From NCBI RefSeq assembly GCF_027947595.1, contig NZ_CP116257.1, forward strand, positions 3,162,001 through 3,226,000: a DNA stretch of 64,000 bases, in the 5' to 3' direction. Below are positions 54,164 through 63,424 of this stretch, piece by piece. Both the position numbers and the translations under genes were made by a program. The notes under the pieces were generated by a model. The model was not told the origin of the DNA, ran no database searches, and was given only the letters and a program-made list of their open reading frames with translations. Positions within the stretch are counted from its first letter, which is position 1. Each line of letters starts with the position of its first letter. This DNA is from Streptomyces lienomycini (lineage in GTDB: Bacteria > Actinomycetota > Actinomycetes > Streptomycetales > Streptomycetaceae).

Positions 54164-56136
54164 ATGGAAGCGGTCACGTTCGGTGTGCTCGGCGCGGTCA
54201 CCGCCGGACACGGCGGCCATGTCCTCGCCCTCAAGGGCCCCCGGCACCGTGCCGTGCTGGCCCGGCTGGTCCTGGCCCGGCGGCGGGTCGTCCCGGTGGC
54301 CCGTCTGGTCGAGGACCTGTGGGACGACGCGCCGCCGCCGCGGGCCGTGGGAGCGGTCCGCACCTTCGTCGGAGACCTGCGCCGCGCCCTGGAACCCGAC
54401 CGGCCGCCGCGCGCCCCGGCACGGCTGCTGGTCACCGAGGGCCCCGGTTACGCCCTGCGCGCGGCGCCGGACGCCGTGGACGCGTGGCGCTTCGAGGCCG
54501 CGGTCGCGGAGGCCGACCGCTTGCCGGCCGCCCGGGCCCCCGAACGGCTGCGGGCGGCGCTGGGGAGTGGCGCGGCCCCGCCTACGCCGAGTTCGGCGGC
54601 CGGGAGTGGGCCCGCGGCGAGCGCTCCCGGCTCACCGAACTGCGGCTGCGCGCCGTCGAACGCCGGGCCGAACTGCTCGTGGACCTCGGCCGCGCCGCCG
54701 AGGCGGTCCCCGACCTCGACGCCCACCTCACCGAGCACCCCTGGCGGGAGGAGTCCTGGCGCCTGCTCGCCCTCGCCCTGTACCGGACCGGACGGCAGGC
54801 CGACGCCCTCGCCGTGCTGCGCCGGGCCCGCGCCCTGCTGGCCCGGGACCTGGGCATCGACCCGGGACCCCGGCTGCGCCGCCTGGAGGCCGGCATCCTC
54901 GCCCAGGACCCGGACCTGGACCCGCCCGGCGAACCGGCGGAAGCGGCGGCCCGGCTGTGGGCCCGGGCCACGGAGGCGTACGACCGCACCGTCGCCGCCG
55001 GTGCCCGCGCCCGTCTGGAATCCACCGTCGGCCTGCTGCGGAACCTCGCCGTCACCGGTGGCGGCGGCCTGGAGGCGGCCCGCGAGCACCGGATGACGGC
55101 GGTCACCGCGGCGGAGGAGACGGGCGACGCGGAACTGACGGCCCGGGTGATCGGCGCCTGGGACGTCCCCGCCAACTGGACCCGCAGCGACGACCCCGAA
55201 CTGGCCCGGCGGATCGTCGCGGCGGCCGAGCGCACCCTCGCCGCCCTGCCGGAGGACCGCACCGCCGACGCGGCCCGCTGCCGCCTGCTGGCCACCGTCG
55301 CCCTGGAGTCGCGGGGCGTACGGTCCCCGCGCGGGCCGGGGGCGGCGGCCGAGGCCGAGCGGCTCGCCCGACGCCTGGACGACCCCGCGCTCCTCGCGTT
55401 CGCCCTCAACGGCGTCTTCATGCAGTCGTGCACCCGCGCCGGACTGGCTCCGCGCCGCGACGCGACCGGCGCCGAACTCGTCGCCCTCGGCACCCGGCAC
55501 GACCTGGTCAACCACACGGTGCTCGGCCACCTCGTCCGGCTCCAGGCACGCTCGGCCCTCGCCGACCTCACCGCCGCCGACACGCACATGACGGCCGTCC
55601 AGCGCCTCGCCGAACGGCACGAGCGGCCGCTCGTATCCGTCTTCACCCAGTGGTACCTGGCCCTGCGCGCGGCCGTCTTGGGCAGCCCGTACGACAGCGT
55701 CGAGGCCGCCTACCGGTCGGCCGCCGCCGGGCTCGAGGGGGCCGGGATGCCGGGCCTGGAACGCGGACTCCTGCCCCTCGCCCTGCTCGGACTGCGCCTG
55801 GCCCGCGGCCGCCCCGCGGACGTGGACCCGCACGCGGACTGGGGGCCGTACCGGCCCTGGGCCGAGCCGTTCGCCCTACTGGCCGAGGGCCGCCACACCG
55901 CCGCCCGCGACGCCCTGCGGGCCCTGGCCGAACCGCCGCCCGACCTCCTCTACGAGGCACTGTGCTGCGCCGAGGCCGCGCTCGCCCTCGCCCTCGGCGA
56001 CCGCCCGGCCCTGCGGCGGGCGTACGACAGGCTGCTGCCCGCGTCCGGTGAGATCGCGGGCGCGGGCAGCGGGCTGCTCACCTTCGGGCCGGTCGCGGGA
56101 TGGCTCGACGCGATCCGTCGGGCACTCGGGGCGTGA
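54164..56136 (+). pseudogene. SARP/AfsR-type regulator with a frameshift in the BTAD domain
   Basis: Regulator with OmpR-type winged-helix DNA-binding domain (about 1-95: VTFGVLGAVTAGHGG, RVVPVARLVEDLWDD) and bacterial transcriptional activator domain (about 100-245), then a long TPR-like region. The first frame starts at ATG 54164 and reads to ERLRAALG; from 54565 the conserved continuation GEWRGPAYAEFGGREWARG is in the +2 frame and runs to 56136. One extra G in the run 54562-54565 would join them into about 658 residues. No NB-ARC ATPase motif was seen in the second half. Whether this is an assembly indel or a lesion in the strain cannot be told here. Confidence 0.8.
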
Positions 56137-56350
56137 AGGCGGCGGGATCGGTGTGGACATCGCGGGCTCCTCGTCGGGGGCCGGCGCGGTGGGGCCGTAC
56201 ATCCAGTCGGTGAAGCCGTAGTGGTACGCGTCCCGCTCCCGTCCGCAGGGAGGACATGTGGATCCGGGACAGCGGAATCCCGCCCGCGGCTACCACGCGG
56301 CGGGACACCGACCGGGGTTGCTCCGGCCCCCGCCGGGTACCCGCCGGGCC

Positions 56351-56785
56351 ATGAAGTGGCAGCAGGTGCAGGACGGTCCGTCCGCGGTGTACGTGGTGGT
56401 GCTCGACCCGGACGAGGACGCGGTCGCCGAACTGACCGCCTTCGCCCGTGACCGGTCGCTGGGCGCCTCCCAGGTGACCGCCGTCGGCGCCTTCTCCGAG
56501 GCGGTCGTCGGCTGGTTCGACCGGCAGGCCAAGGACTACCGGCGCATCCCGGTCCGGGAGCAGTGCGAGGTGCTGTCCCTCGTCGGGGACATCGCCGTCG
56601 CCGACGACGGACCCACCCCGCACCTGCACGCCGTACTCGGCCTGTCCGACGGCTCCACCCGCGGCGGCCACCTGCTGTCCGGCCGGGTCTGGCCGACGCT
56701 GGAGGTCGTCGTCCGGGACAGCCCCGCCGAGCTGGCCAGGACCCACCGTCCCGACATCGGCCTCGCCCTGATCGACCTGGGCTGA
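56351..56785 (+). CDS. PPC/DUF296-domain DNA-binding-like protein
   Basis: Small protein of 144 residues of the PPC/DUF296 family. The ATG at 56351 (MKWQQVQDGPSAVYVVVLD) fits the family; a GTG further upstream (56258) adds residues without similarity. GASQVTAVGAFSEAVVGWFD and PHLHAVLGLSDGSTRGGHLL are family segments. In plants such domains are found in AT-hook proteins; the bacterial role is unknown. Confidence 0.88.
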   Translation: MKWQQVQDGPSAVYVVVLDPDEDAVAELTAFARDRSLGASQVTAVGAFSEAVVGWFDRQAKDYRRIPVREQCEVLSLVGDIAVADDGPTPHLHAVLGLSDGSTRGGHLLSGRVWPTLEVVVRDSPAELARTHRPDIGLALIDLG

Positions 56786-56878
56786 ACCGGCCGGCGCGCG
56801 GCGGTTTACCGCCCCGGGCGCGGGCTACGCGGGTGGGGGGGGCGGGCGATCCCGCACCGACACCCCGGGAGGCACGCG

Positions 56879-57304
56879 ATGACACAGCGCGTACGAGACG
56901 TGATGTCACCGGCCGCGGTGGCCGTCGAACCCATGACGACCGTGACGCGGGCGGCCCGGCTGATGCGCGAGGAGGACGTCGGGGACGTCCTGGTGACCTA
57001 CGACTGCGACCTGTTCGGCGTGCTCACCGACCGCGACATCGTGCTCCGCGGCGTCGCCGACGGCCGGGACCCGGACACCACCACGGTCGGCGCGGTGTGC
57101 ACACCCCCGCCCGTCGTCACCCTCGCACCCGACGACACCACCGACCGGGCCGCGGAGCTGATGCGCCGCCACGCCGTGCGCCGGCTCCCCGTCGTCGAAC
57201 ACGGCGGCGTCCCGGTCGGCGTGGTCAGCCTCGGCGACCTCGCCGAAACCGACGACCCGCACTCCGCGCTCGCGGACATCAGCCGGGCCGCACCCGGCCA
57301 CTGA
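56879..57304 (+). CDS. CBS-domain pair protein
   Basis: Protein of 141 residues made of two CBS motifs: RVRDVMSPAAVAVEPMTTVT to GVLTDRDIVLRGV and VGAVCTPPPVVTLAPDD to GVVSLGDLAET. Such stand-alone pairs bind adenosyl nucleotides and sense energy state. Starts at ATG 56879, 93 bp after the PPC gene on the same strand. Confidence 0.93.
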   Translation: MTQRVRDVMSPAAVAVEPMTTVTRAARLMREEDVGDVLVTYDCDLFGVLTDRDIVLRGVADGRDPDTTTVGAVCTPPPVVTLAPDDTTDRAAELMRRHAVRRLPVVEHGGVPVGVVSLGDLAETDDPHSALADISRAAPGH

Positions 57305-57346
57305 CACCCGGCCGTCCGCACCGTCCCACCGCCGGGGAGGAACCGC

Positions 57347-57688
57347 ATGAGCGACCGACGCGGCCCGCACCGGGCCACGGAACCCGTCCCGCGTTCACGC
57401 TCTGGCGCGTTCGGCCGGCACCACCCGCGCACCGGCACCGAACCGCTCCGCGCGCAGAGCCCGCTGCGGCTGAGGCTGCTGCTCTCCGGCGTCTTCCTGC
57501 CGCTGTTCGTCGCGGGCGCCGTGTTCTTCGGCGTGTGGGCCGCCGACACCGGATCCGGCGACAACCCGGGCCGCGGCATGCTCGTGGTCATCACCGTGGT
57601 GTGCGGGGCACTGGCCCTGCTGGCGGCGGCCGACCTGCTGGTGGTGATCCGCCGGCTGCGCGGCGAACGCGGCGCCCCGACCCGATGA
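57347..57688 (+). CDS. Small membrane protein, DUF6343-like
   Basis: A 113-residue protein with an Arg/Ser-rich N-terminus of about 45 residues and two membrane helices (LLLSGVFLPLFVAGAVFFGVW and VVITVVCGALALLAAADLLVVI) ending in RRLRGERGAPTR. It looks like the DUF6343 group of Streptomyces. Function unknown. It follows the CBS gene by 42 bp. Confidence 0.75.
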   Translation: MSDRRGPHRATEPVPRSRSGAFGRHHPRTGTEPLRAQSPLRLRLLLSGVFLPLFVAGAVFFGVWAADTGSGDNPGRGMLVVITVVCGALALLAAADLLVVIRRLRGERGAPTR

Positions 57689-57716
57689 ACGAGGAACGAG
57701 GAACCCGGGTGAGGCG

Positions 57717-57971
57717 TCAGTCGGGCCGCACCGCCCGCGACCGCGCCCCCTGCCGCAGCCGTTCGCGCTGGACCGGCCGGTAGGGCAGCCCGCGCGGTCG
57801 GCGACCGTGCCGGACGGTGAGCGCCGCGCACATCCCGGCCGCGCCGACCGCGGCGGCGGACCCGGCGGGACCGCCGCCCACCACCAGGACGTCGCAGCGG
57901 CCCCCGTGCCGGGCGGGCCGGGGCGGCAGGGCGACGGTGCGGGACTCGCGGGGCTCTTCGAGGAGCGGCAT
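57717..57971 (-). pseudogene. FAD-dependent oxidoreductase remnant with large internal deletion
   Basis: An 84-codon open frame with a good ribosome-binding site (ggaggtgagcg). The first ~45 residues are the start of a PF12831-type FAD-dependent oxidoreductase (SRTVALPPRPARHGGRCDVLVVGGG, GPAGSAAAVGAAG). The last ~38 (CAALTVRHGRRPRGLPYRPVQRERL) look like the C-terminal tail of the same type of enzyme. The middle of the enzyme, roughly 350 residues, is missing in frame. It is therefore a likely deletion remnant, not an intact enzyme; expression as a miniprotein is possible. Confidence 0.7.
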
Positions 57972-57994
57972 CGCTCACCTCCGGGGTCAGGCGT

Positions 57995-59254
57995 TCAGCG
58001 GCCGGGGCTCGGTGCGAGGCGGCCGCCCCCACCTGTCGCCCCGTCACCCGCCGCCCCCTCACGCGCCGGTCCGCCGCCCGCGGCGGCTGTGCCCGACCGG
58101 TCCACGGGGGCGATCCCCTCCAGCAGGGACCCGCAGCGCTCGCACGTCTCCCGGGCCGAGGCGGACAGCTCCCGCATCCGGGACCGCAGGTCGTCCCCGC
58201 GCCGCGGATACTCGTCCCACAGCCGGTCCACCTCCGCCAGCAGCAGCCCGGCCTGCTCGCGCGCCACACCCACCAGCGCCGGGGCACCCAGCCGGCGCGC
58301 GAAGTCGAAGACCTTGCCCGAGTACGGCAGCGGCAGCACCGGTACGCCGGTGAGCGCGGCGAAGATCACGAAGTGCAGCCGCATGCCCACGGCCACGTCG
58401 AGGTGGCGCATGAAACCGAGGACCTGCCCCGGGCTGTAGTCGCCGTGCAGGATGCGGCCCTGGTCCGGGGCGCTCATGTGGGACAGCACGGCGTGCGCGT
58501 GCCGCACGTCGTGCCGCTCCATCGGCAGGAACACCACCCGCGCGTCCAGGCGCCGGACCAGGAAGTCCGCGACGTCGGCGAGCAGCGCGTGGTAGTCGCC
58601 CTCGTCGAGCTTCTCGGCGGCCCGCCCCGGCTCGCGCACCGACATCCCCACCAGCCGGGTGCCGGACGGTATCCCCTCGTCGCGCATCATCGCCTCGGTG
58701 AACGGCTCCGGGGCCAGCAGCAGCGCCGGGTCGGCGGTGACGGTGACCTCCCGTTCCAGACCGACCTCCTCGAGGACCAGCCGGGACTCCTCGTCCCGCA
58801 CCACGACGTCGTCCATCTCCGCCAGCACCGCGCGCACCGCTTCCCGGTCCTCGGCGTCCCTCAGCGGCCCGGCGCCGACCGCGTAGGCGAAGGTGGGCAC
58901 GTGGCGGGTCTGGGCCGCGCGCACCAGCCGCAGGTAGCGGCGTGCCTCGCCGTCGTAGAGGATCCCGCCGCCGCCCAGCACCAGCAGGTCCAGTCCGGGC
59001 AGCACGTCCAGGACGTGGTTGCGGCTGACCCCCTCCCAGGGCACCACCTCGTCGGCCTCCGCGTGGTGGGCGCGGGTGTGCTCCGCGTCGCGACTCAGCA
59101 CGACGAGGCACGCGTCCGGCCGCCGGGTGCGCAGACAGGCCAGGACGCAGGTCAGGATCGCCTCGTCGCCGGTGTTGAAGCCGCCGTAGGAACCCAGCAC
59201 ACCGATGCGCGGCCCGGGCCGGGCGGGAGGGGGACGCGAGGGCGCGGTGGTCAT
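57995..59254 (-). CDS. Polysaccharide pyruvyl transferase family protein (CsaB-like)
   Basis: Protein of 419 residues that probably adds ketal pyruvate to a surface polysaccharide. IGVLGSYGGFNTGDEAILTCVL, LLVLGGGGILYDGE, FAYAVGAGPL and HLDVAVGMRLHFVIFAALTGVPVLPLPYSGKV are the family motifs. The C-terminal 45 residues are Gly/Ala-rich. It lies 23 bp upstream of the FAD remnant on the same strand. Confidence 0.9.
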   Translation of the reverse strand: MTTAPSRPPPARPGPRIGVLGSYGGFNTGDEAILTCVLACLRTRRPDACLVVLSRDAEHTRAHHAEADEVVPWEGVSRNHVLDVLPGLDLLVLGGGGILYDGEARRYLRLVRAAQTRHVPTFAYAVGAGPLRDAEDREAVRAVLAEMDDVVVRDEESRLVLEEVGLEREVTVTADPALLLAPEPFTEAMMRDEGIPSGTRLVGMSVREPGRAAEKLDEGDYHALLADVADFLVRRLDARVVFLPMERHDVRHAHAVLSHMSAPDQGRILHGDYSPGQVLGFMRHLDVAVGMRLHFVIFAALTGVPVLPLPYSGKVFDFARRLGAPALVGVAREQAGLLLAEVDRLWDEYPRRGDDLRSRMRELSASARETCERCGSLLEGIAPVDRSGTAAAGGGPAREGAAGDGATGGGGRLAPSPGR

Positions 59255-59432
59255 CCGGGGCTCCCCTCACGTCGGAGTCGGACGGCGCGCGCCGGTCACG
59301 GCGCGCGGACGGCGCACCGTGCCGGGTTGCCTGCGCCGCGTCCCGGAAACACCCTGGCCAAGAACCCGTACGCGATCCCGTCCCGCACACCGCCCCCAAC
59401 GACCTCCCCCCCCGTTCGTACGAGGAGCACCG

Positions 59433-60392
59433 GTGAACGTCTCCCTCAGCACATGGCTGCTGACCGTCGCGGGCCTGTGCGTCCTCGTCGCCGCCGACTT
59501 CTTCATCGGCCGCAAGCCGCACGACGTGTCCCTCCGGGAGGCCGGGATCTGGACGGCCGTATGGGTGGTCCTGGCCTGTCTGTTCGGGGTGGGACTGCTC
59601 GTGGTGGGCGGCGGCGGGCCATCCGGCGAGTTCTTCGCCGGATACATCACGGAGAAGTCGCTCAGCGTCGACAACCTGTTCGTCTTCGTGCTGATCATGG
59701 CGAAGTTCGCGGTGCCCTCGCAGTACCAGCAGCGGGTGCTGATGGTCGGCGTCCTGGTCGCCCTGGTGCTGCGCGCCGTCTTCATCGCGGCGGGCGCGGC
59801 GATCATCTCCGCCTTCTCCTGGGTCTTCTACCTCTTCGGCGCCTTCCTGATCTGGACCGCCTGGAAGCTGATCCAGGACGCCCGCGGGGGCGGGAGCGCC
59901 GACGGGCACGAGGAGTACGAGGAGAACAAGCTGCTGAAGTCAGTCGAGCGCCGCTTCGGCGTCGCCGACCGGTACCACGGCACCAAGCTGTGGGTGGAGG
60001 AGAACGGCAGGCGGGTGATGACCCCGATGCTGGTCGTGATGCTCGCCATCGGGTTCACCGACATCCTCTTCGCCCTGGACTCCATCCCCGCCATCTACGG
60101 GCTGACCCAGGACCCGTACATCGTGTTCACGGCCAACGCGTTCGCCCTGATGGGCCTCAGACAGCTGTACTTCCTCATCGGCGGCCTGCTGAGGAAGCTG
60201 GTCCACCTCTCCTACGGTCTGTCGGTCATCCTGGGCTTCATCGGCGTCAAGCTGGTGCTGCACGCGCTGCACGAGTCCGGCGTCCACGTCCCCGAGATCG
60301 GCATCCCGTTCTCGCTCGGCTTCATCGTGCTGGTCCTCGCGGTCACCACGGCGTCGAGCCTGTGGGCCACCCGGCGACGGGAACGGGCGTGA
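59433..60392 (+). CDS. TerC-family integral membrane protein
   Basis: Membrane protein of 319 residues with about seven to eight helices. The motifs FAGYITEKSLSVDNLFVF and AIGFTDILFALDSIPAI carry the conserved acidic residues. The family is linked to tellurite resistance, manganese export or membrane stress. The GTG at 59433 has gaggag upstream. Confidence 0.95.
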   Translation: MNVSLSTWLLTVAGLCVLVAADFFIGRKPHDVSLREAGIWTAVWVVLACLFGVGLLVVGGGGPSGEFFAGYITEKSLSVDNLFVFVLIMAKFAVPSQYQQRVLMVGVLVALVLRAVFIAAGAAIISAFSWVFYLFGAFLIWTAWKLIQDARGGGSADGHEEYEENKLLKSVERRFGVADRYHGTKLWVEENGRRVMTPMLVVMLAIGFTDILFALDSIPAIYGLTQDPYIVFTANAFALMGLRQLYFLIGGLLRKLVHLSYGLSVILGFIGVKLVLHALHESGVHVPEIGIPFSLGFIVLVLAVTTASSLWATRRRERA

Positions 60393-60413
60393 CGTCCGCC
60401 CCCGGTGCGGCGG

Positions 60414-61253
60414 CTACTCCACCAGCTCCTGGGTGCCCAGGACCGTGAGCAGGGCGAGCCGCTCCGCGTCGGGGGTGTCCGGTTCCGCCGTGTAGACCAT
60501 GATCCGCAGATCGCTTCCGGCCACCCCGAGGACGTCGCAGTCGAGCGTGACGGGGCCCACCCGCGGATGGTCGACGGTCTTGCGTGCCGCCTCGTGCCGG
60601 CCGACGGCGTCCGCCCGCCACAGCTCGTCGAACCGCTCGCTGCGGGCCCTCAGTGCGGCGACCAGCCGGGCGAGCCGCCGGTCGGCGGGATAGCGGGTCG
60701 CGGTCGCGCGCAGGTCCGAGACGAGCGCGGCCTCGAAGGCGCGGCGCTCCCGCGGCGTGTACCGGGCCCGGCTGCCCGGCCCGACGAAGTTGCGCCACAC
60801 GCCGTTGCGCTCCGGCCCGTGCCACCGGGACGGGTCGCCCATCAGCGCGGCGTAGGGCGGGTTGGCCAGCAGCAGCGTCCACATCGCGTCGTACACGGCC
60901 ACCGGGGTGCCGGCCAGCCGGTCGAGGAGCCGGTGGACGCTCGGCGGAATGTACGCGGGGACGGCCCCGGAACCAGGCTCCACCAGCCCGGCCAGCCGGA
61001 ACAGGTGCGCGCGCTCCTCGGCCGGCAGCCGCAGCGCCCGTACGAGGGCCTCGACGACCTGTGCCGACGGGTTGGCCGCCCGCCCCTGTTCGAGACGGGT
61101 GACGTAGTCGACGGAGACACCGGCCAGCAGGGCCAGCTCCTCGCGCCGCAGGCCCGCCGCCCGCCGGTGCCCGCCCGCGGGCAGCCCGGCCGCCTCGGGG
61201 GAGACCCGGTCCCTGCGCAGCCGCAACGCCCGCCCGAACTCCGTAGCCGTCAT
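60414..61253 (-). CDS. XRE-family regulator with MmyB-like ligand domain
   Basis: DNA-binding protein of 279 residues: helix-turn-helix at about 5-75 (RREELALLAGVSVDYVTRLEQGR) and MmyB-type sensor domain at about 110-275 (PVAVYDAMWTLLLANPPYAAL, GPVTLDCDVLGVAGSDLRIMVY). The ATG at 61253 is used. It is divergent from a short-chain dehydrogenase and shares with it a perfect inverted repeat, so it probably controls it. Confidence 0.92.
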   Translation of the reverse strand: MTATEFGRALRLRRDRVSPEAAGLPAGGHRRAAGLRREELALLAGVSVDYVTRLEQGRAANPSAQVVEALVRALRLPAEERAHLFRLAGLVEPGSGAVPAYIPPSVHRLLDRLAGTPVAVYDAMWTLLLANPPYAALMGDPSRWHGPERNGVWRNFVGPGSRARYTPRERRAFEAALVSDLRATATRYPADRRLARLVAALRARSERFDELWRADAVGRHEAARKTVDHPRVGPVTLDCDVLGVAGSDLRIMVYTAEPDTPDAERLALLTVLGTQELVE

Positions 61254-61277
61254 GCCCCCAGTGAACACCGCGGACGA

Positions 61278-61314
61278 CCCGTCTTCCTGGTACCCCTGGT
61301 CCCAGGAAGACGGG
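61278..61314. promoter_or_regulatory. Perfect 13-bp inverted repeat between divergent genes
   Basis: cccgtcttcctgg (61278-61290) and ccaggaagacggg (61302-61314) with an 11-base spacer, between the XRE and SDR starts. The likely operator of the XRE protein. Confidence 0.65.
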
Positions 61315-61355
61315 ACGCCTGGCTGCCGCCACCACCGCGCCGCAGGCTGGGCCCC

Positions 61356-62063
61356 ATGACCACCACACTGATCACCGGAGCCAACAAGGGCCTCGGCTTC
61401 GAGACCGCCCGCCGGCTCGTCGCCGCCGGCCACACCGTCTACGCCGCCGCCCGCGACCCCGAGCGTGGACGCCGCGCCGCCGGGGAACTGGGCGCGCGGC
61501 CGCTCGTCCTGGACGTCACCGACGACGCCTCCGTCGCCGCCGCCGTGCGGACGGTGGCCGCCGACGGCGGACTCGACGTGCTGGTCAACAACGCCGGCAT
61601 CGAGCAGCGCGGCGCGCACAACTCCGTGACCGGCGCGCAGGACACCACCGCCGACCTGCTGCGCACCGTCTTCGAGACCAACGTCTTCGGCCTGGTGCGG
61701 GTGACCCACGCCTTCCTCCCGCTGCTGGGCCGCTCCGCCGCGCCCGTCGTGGTCAACGTGAGCAGCGGCCTGGCCTCGCTGACCGGACTCGCCTCGCCGG
61801 ACGGCCCCGGGTACGGCTACCCGGGCCTCGCCTACCCGGCGTCCAAGACCGCGGTCAACGCGCTGACCGTGCAGTACGCGAAGGCGTTCCCGACGATGCG
61901 GGTCAACGCCGTCGAGCCGGGCTTCACCGCGACCGACCTGAACGGCCGCACCGGCACGCAGACCGTGGCCGAGGGCGCCGAGGTCATCGTCCGGATGGCC
62001 CGACTGGGACCGGACGGGCCCACCGGGGGATACGTCGACGCGTCGGGCCCGCTGCCCTGGTGA
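61356..62063 (+). CDS. Short-chain dehydrogenase/reductase
   Basis: Classical SDR of 235 residues: TGANKGLGFETAR cofactor motif, VNNAGIEQ, catalytic Ser in VVVNVSSGLASLTGLAS and YPASK for Tyr/Lys. The substrate is unknown. Regulated probably by the divergent XRE protein. Confidence 0.94.
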   Translation: MTTTLITGANKGLGFETARRLVAAGHTVYAAARDPERGRRAAGELGARPLVLDVTDDASVAAAVRTVAADGGLDVLVNNAGIEQRGAHNSVTGAQDTTADLLRTVFETNVFGLVRVTHAFLPLLGRSAAPVVVNVSSGLASLTGLASPDGPGYGYPGLAYPASKTAVNALTVQYAKAFPTMRVNAVEPGFTATDLNGRTGTQTVAEGAEVIVRMARLGPDGPTGGYVDASGPLPW

Positions 62064-62067
62064 CGCC

Positions 62068-62271
62068 TCAGCGGCCCGCGGGCGTGGGCCTGCCGCGCGA
62101 GACCACGCGGGTGCCGTGGCCGTCGACGACGCGGGCCTGGAGGGAACCGCAGGCGCACCGGGTCCACAGCGTGCCGCCCGCCGCGGTCGGGTGCGCGGAC
62201 ACCACCTGGAAGGGCTCGGCACCGTCGGGCCACCCGCAGTGCGGGCAGACGACACCGGTCGTGCTGGACAT
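62068..62271 (-). CDS. Small zinc-ribbon protein
   Basis: A 67-residue protein with two Cys pairs, CPHCG and CACG, spaced by about 30 residues, forming a zinc ribbon. The ATG at 62271 is chosen because cysteines follow closely (MSSTTGVVCPHCG). It has no enzymatic motif and is convergent with the SDR gene. Confidence 0.75.
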   Translation of the reverse strand: MSSTTGVVCPHCGWPDGAEPFQVVSAHPTAAGGTLWTRCACGSLQARVVDGHGTRVVSRGRPTPAGR

Positions 62272-62396
62272 GGCGACTCCTCGTGCGTGAGTGGTACGTC
62301 GGAAGGCTGGTGCGGATCGTGGGCCCACCGGGGCGCCACTGACAGGGTGCGGCCACGGATCCGTTCACGTCCAGGTTGACTTTACGGACTCCACCG

Positions 62397-62412
62397 TGAA
62401 GCGTGCGCTTCA
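62397..62412. promoter_or_regulatory. Palindrome overlapping the lysR start
   Basis: tgaagcg-tg-cgcttca is a perfect 7-bp palindrome ending at the A of the ATG at 62412. A -35-like ttgact lies at 62376. It could be an autoregulatory operator or limit translation. Confidence 0.5.
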
Positions 62413-63317
62413 TGATTGATCTGCGCAGGCTGCACGTGCTGCGGGCCGTCTCCCACTACGGCACCGTCACCGCGGCGGCCCGCGCCCTGCACTTCACCCC
62501 CTCGGCCGCCTCCCAGCAGATCCGGCAGCTGGCGCGGGACCTCGGCGTCGACCTGCTGGAGCCGCAGGGGCGCGGGGTGCGGCTCACCGCGGCCGCGGAG
62601 AGCCTGCTGGGACACGCCGACGCGATCGAGGCCCGCTGGGACGAGGCGGAGCTGGAGCTGCGGGCGGGGGAGGGGGCCCTCGCGGGACCGCTGCGGGTGA
62701 CGGGTTCCTCCGTGGCCGTCTCCGTCCTGCTGGCCCCGTTGGCGGCACGGCTGCGGGAGTGCCACCCGCGGCTGTCGGTGCGGATCCGGGAGGTCGAGGT
62801 CGCGGAGAGCTTCGACCTGCTCTTCGAGGGGGAGAGCGATCTGGCGGTGGTGGAGGCGACCCCGGCCAGTCCGCCGTCGGCCGACGCGCGCTTCGACCAG
62901 CGGCCGCTGCTGGACGACCCGTTCGACCTGGTCGTCCCCGCGGACCATCCGCTGGCCGGACGGGACGGCGCCGACCTCGCCGACGCGGCGCACGAGGCCT
63001 GGATCGCGCCGATGCCGCAGAGCCCCTGCCGGACGCACGTCATGTCGGCCTGCGGTGCCGCCGGGTTCACCCCCGACGTGGTCCATCACGCGGTGGACTG
63101 GAACGTCACCGCCCACCTGGTCGCCCACGGGCTCGGCGTCGCGCTGGTGCCCCGGCTCGCCCGGCTCGCCCCCGAGCTGCCGATCGTCCGGGTGCCCTGC
63201 GCGCACCGGCCGCACCGCAAGCTGCTCACCTGCACGCGCGGCGGCGGTCACCGGCGCCCGGCGGTCGCGGCGGCGCTGGCGGAACTGCGCACGCTGGCCG
63301 CGTCCGCGATGGCCTGA
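62412..63317 (+). CDS. LysR-family transcriptional regulator
   Basis: Regulator of 301 residues. The helix-turn-helix is MIDLRRLHVLRAV through SAASQQIRQLARDLGVDLLE, and the effector domain follows (LRVTGSSVAVSVLLAPLAARLR). The ATG at 62412 fits the family; a GTG 9 bases earlier is possible. Its target is unknown, as the divergent neighbour is only a small zinc-ribbon gene. Confidence 0.92.
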   Translation: MIDLRRLHVLRAVSHYGTVTAAARALHFTPSAASQQIRQLARDLGVDLLEPQGRGVRLTAAAESLLGHADAIEARWDEAELELRAGEGALAGPLRVTGSSVAVSVLLAPLAARLRECHPRLSVRIREVEVAESFDLLFEGESDLAVVEATPASPPSADARFDQRPLLDDPFDLVVPADHPLAGRDGADLADAAHEAWIAPMPQSPCRTHVMSACGAAGFTPDVVHHAVDWNVTAHLVAHGLGVALVPRLARLAPELPIVRVPCAHRPHRKLLTCTRGGGHRRPAVAAALAELRTLAASAMA

Positions 63318-63362
63318 CGCGCGCCCCCGACGCGGGACGCGGGACGTACCGCGTCCGCCCGG

Positions 63363-63410
63363 ACGCACGACGGGACCGGAGCTCGCCCGAGCTCCGGTCC
63401 CGTCGTGCGT
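63363..63410. terminator. Very long bidirectional hairpin terminator
   Basis: Perfect 23-bp inverted repeat (63363-63385 with 63388-63410, core cgacgggaccggag) with a 2-base centre, between the convergent lysR and FMN reductase genes. The longest stem in the window. Confidence 0.88.
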
Positions 63411-63424
63411 GGTGCGGACGCCGG

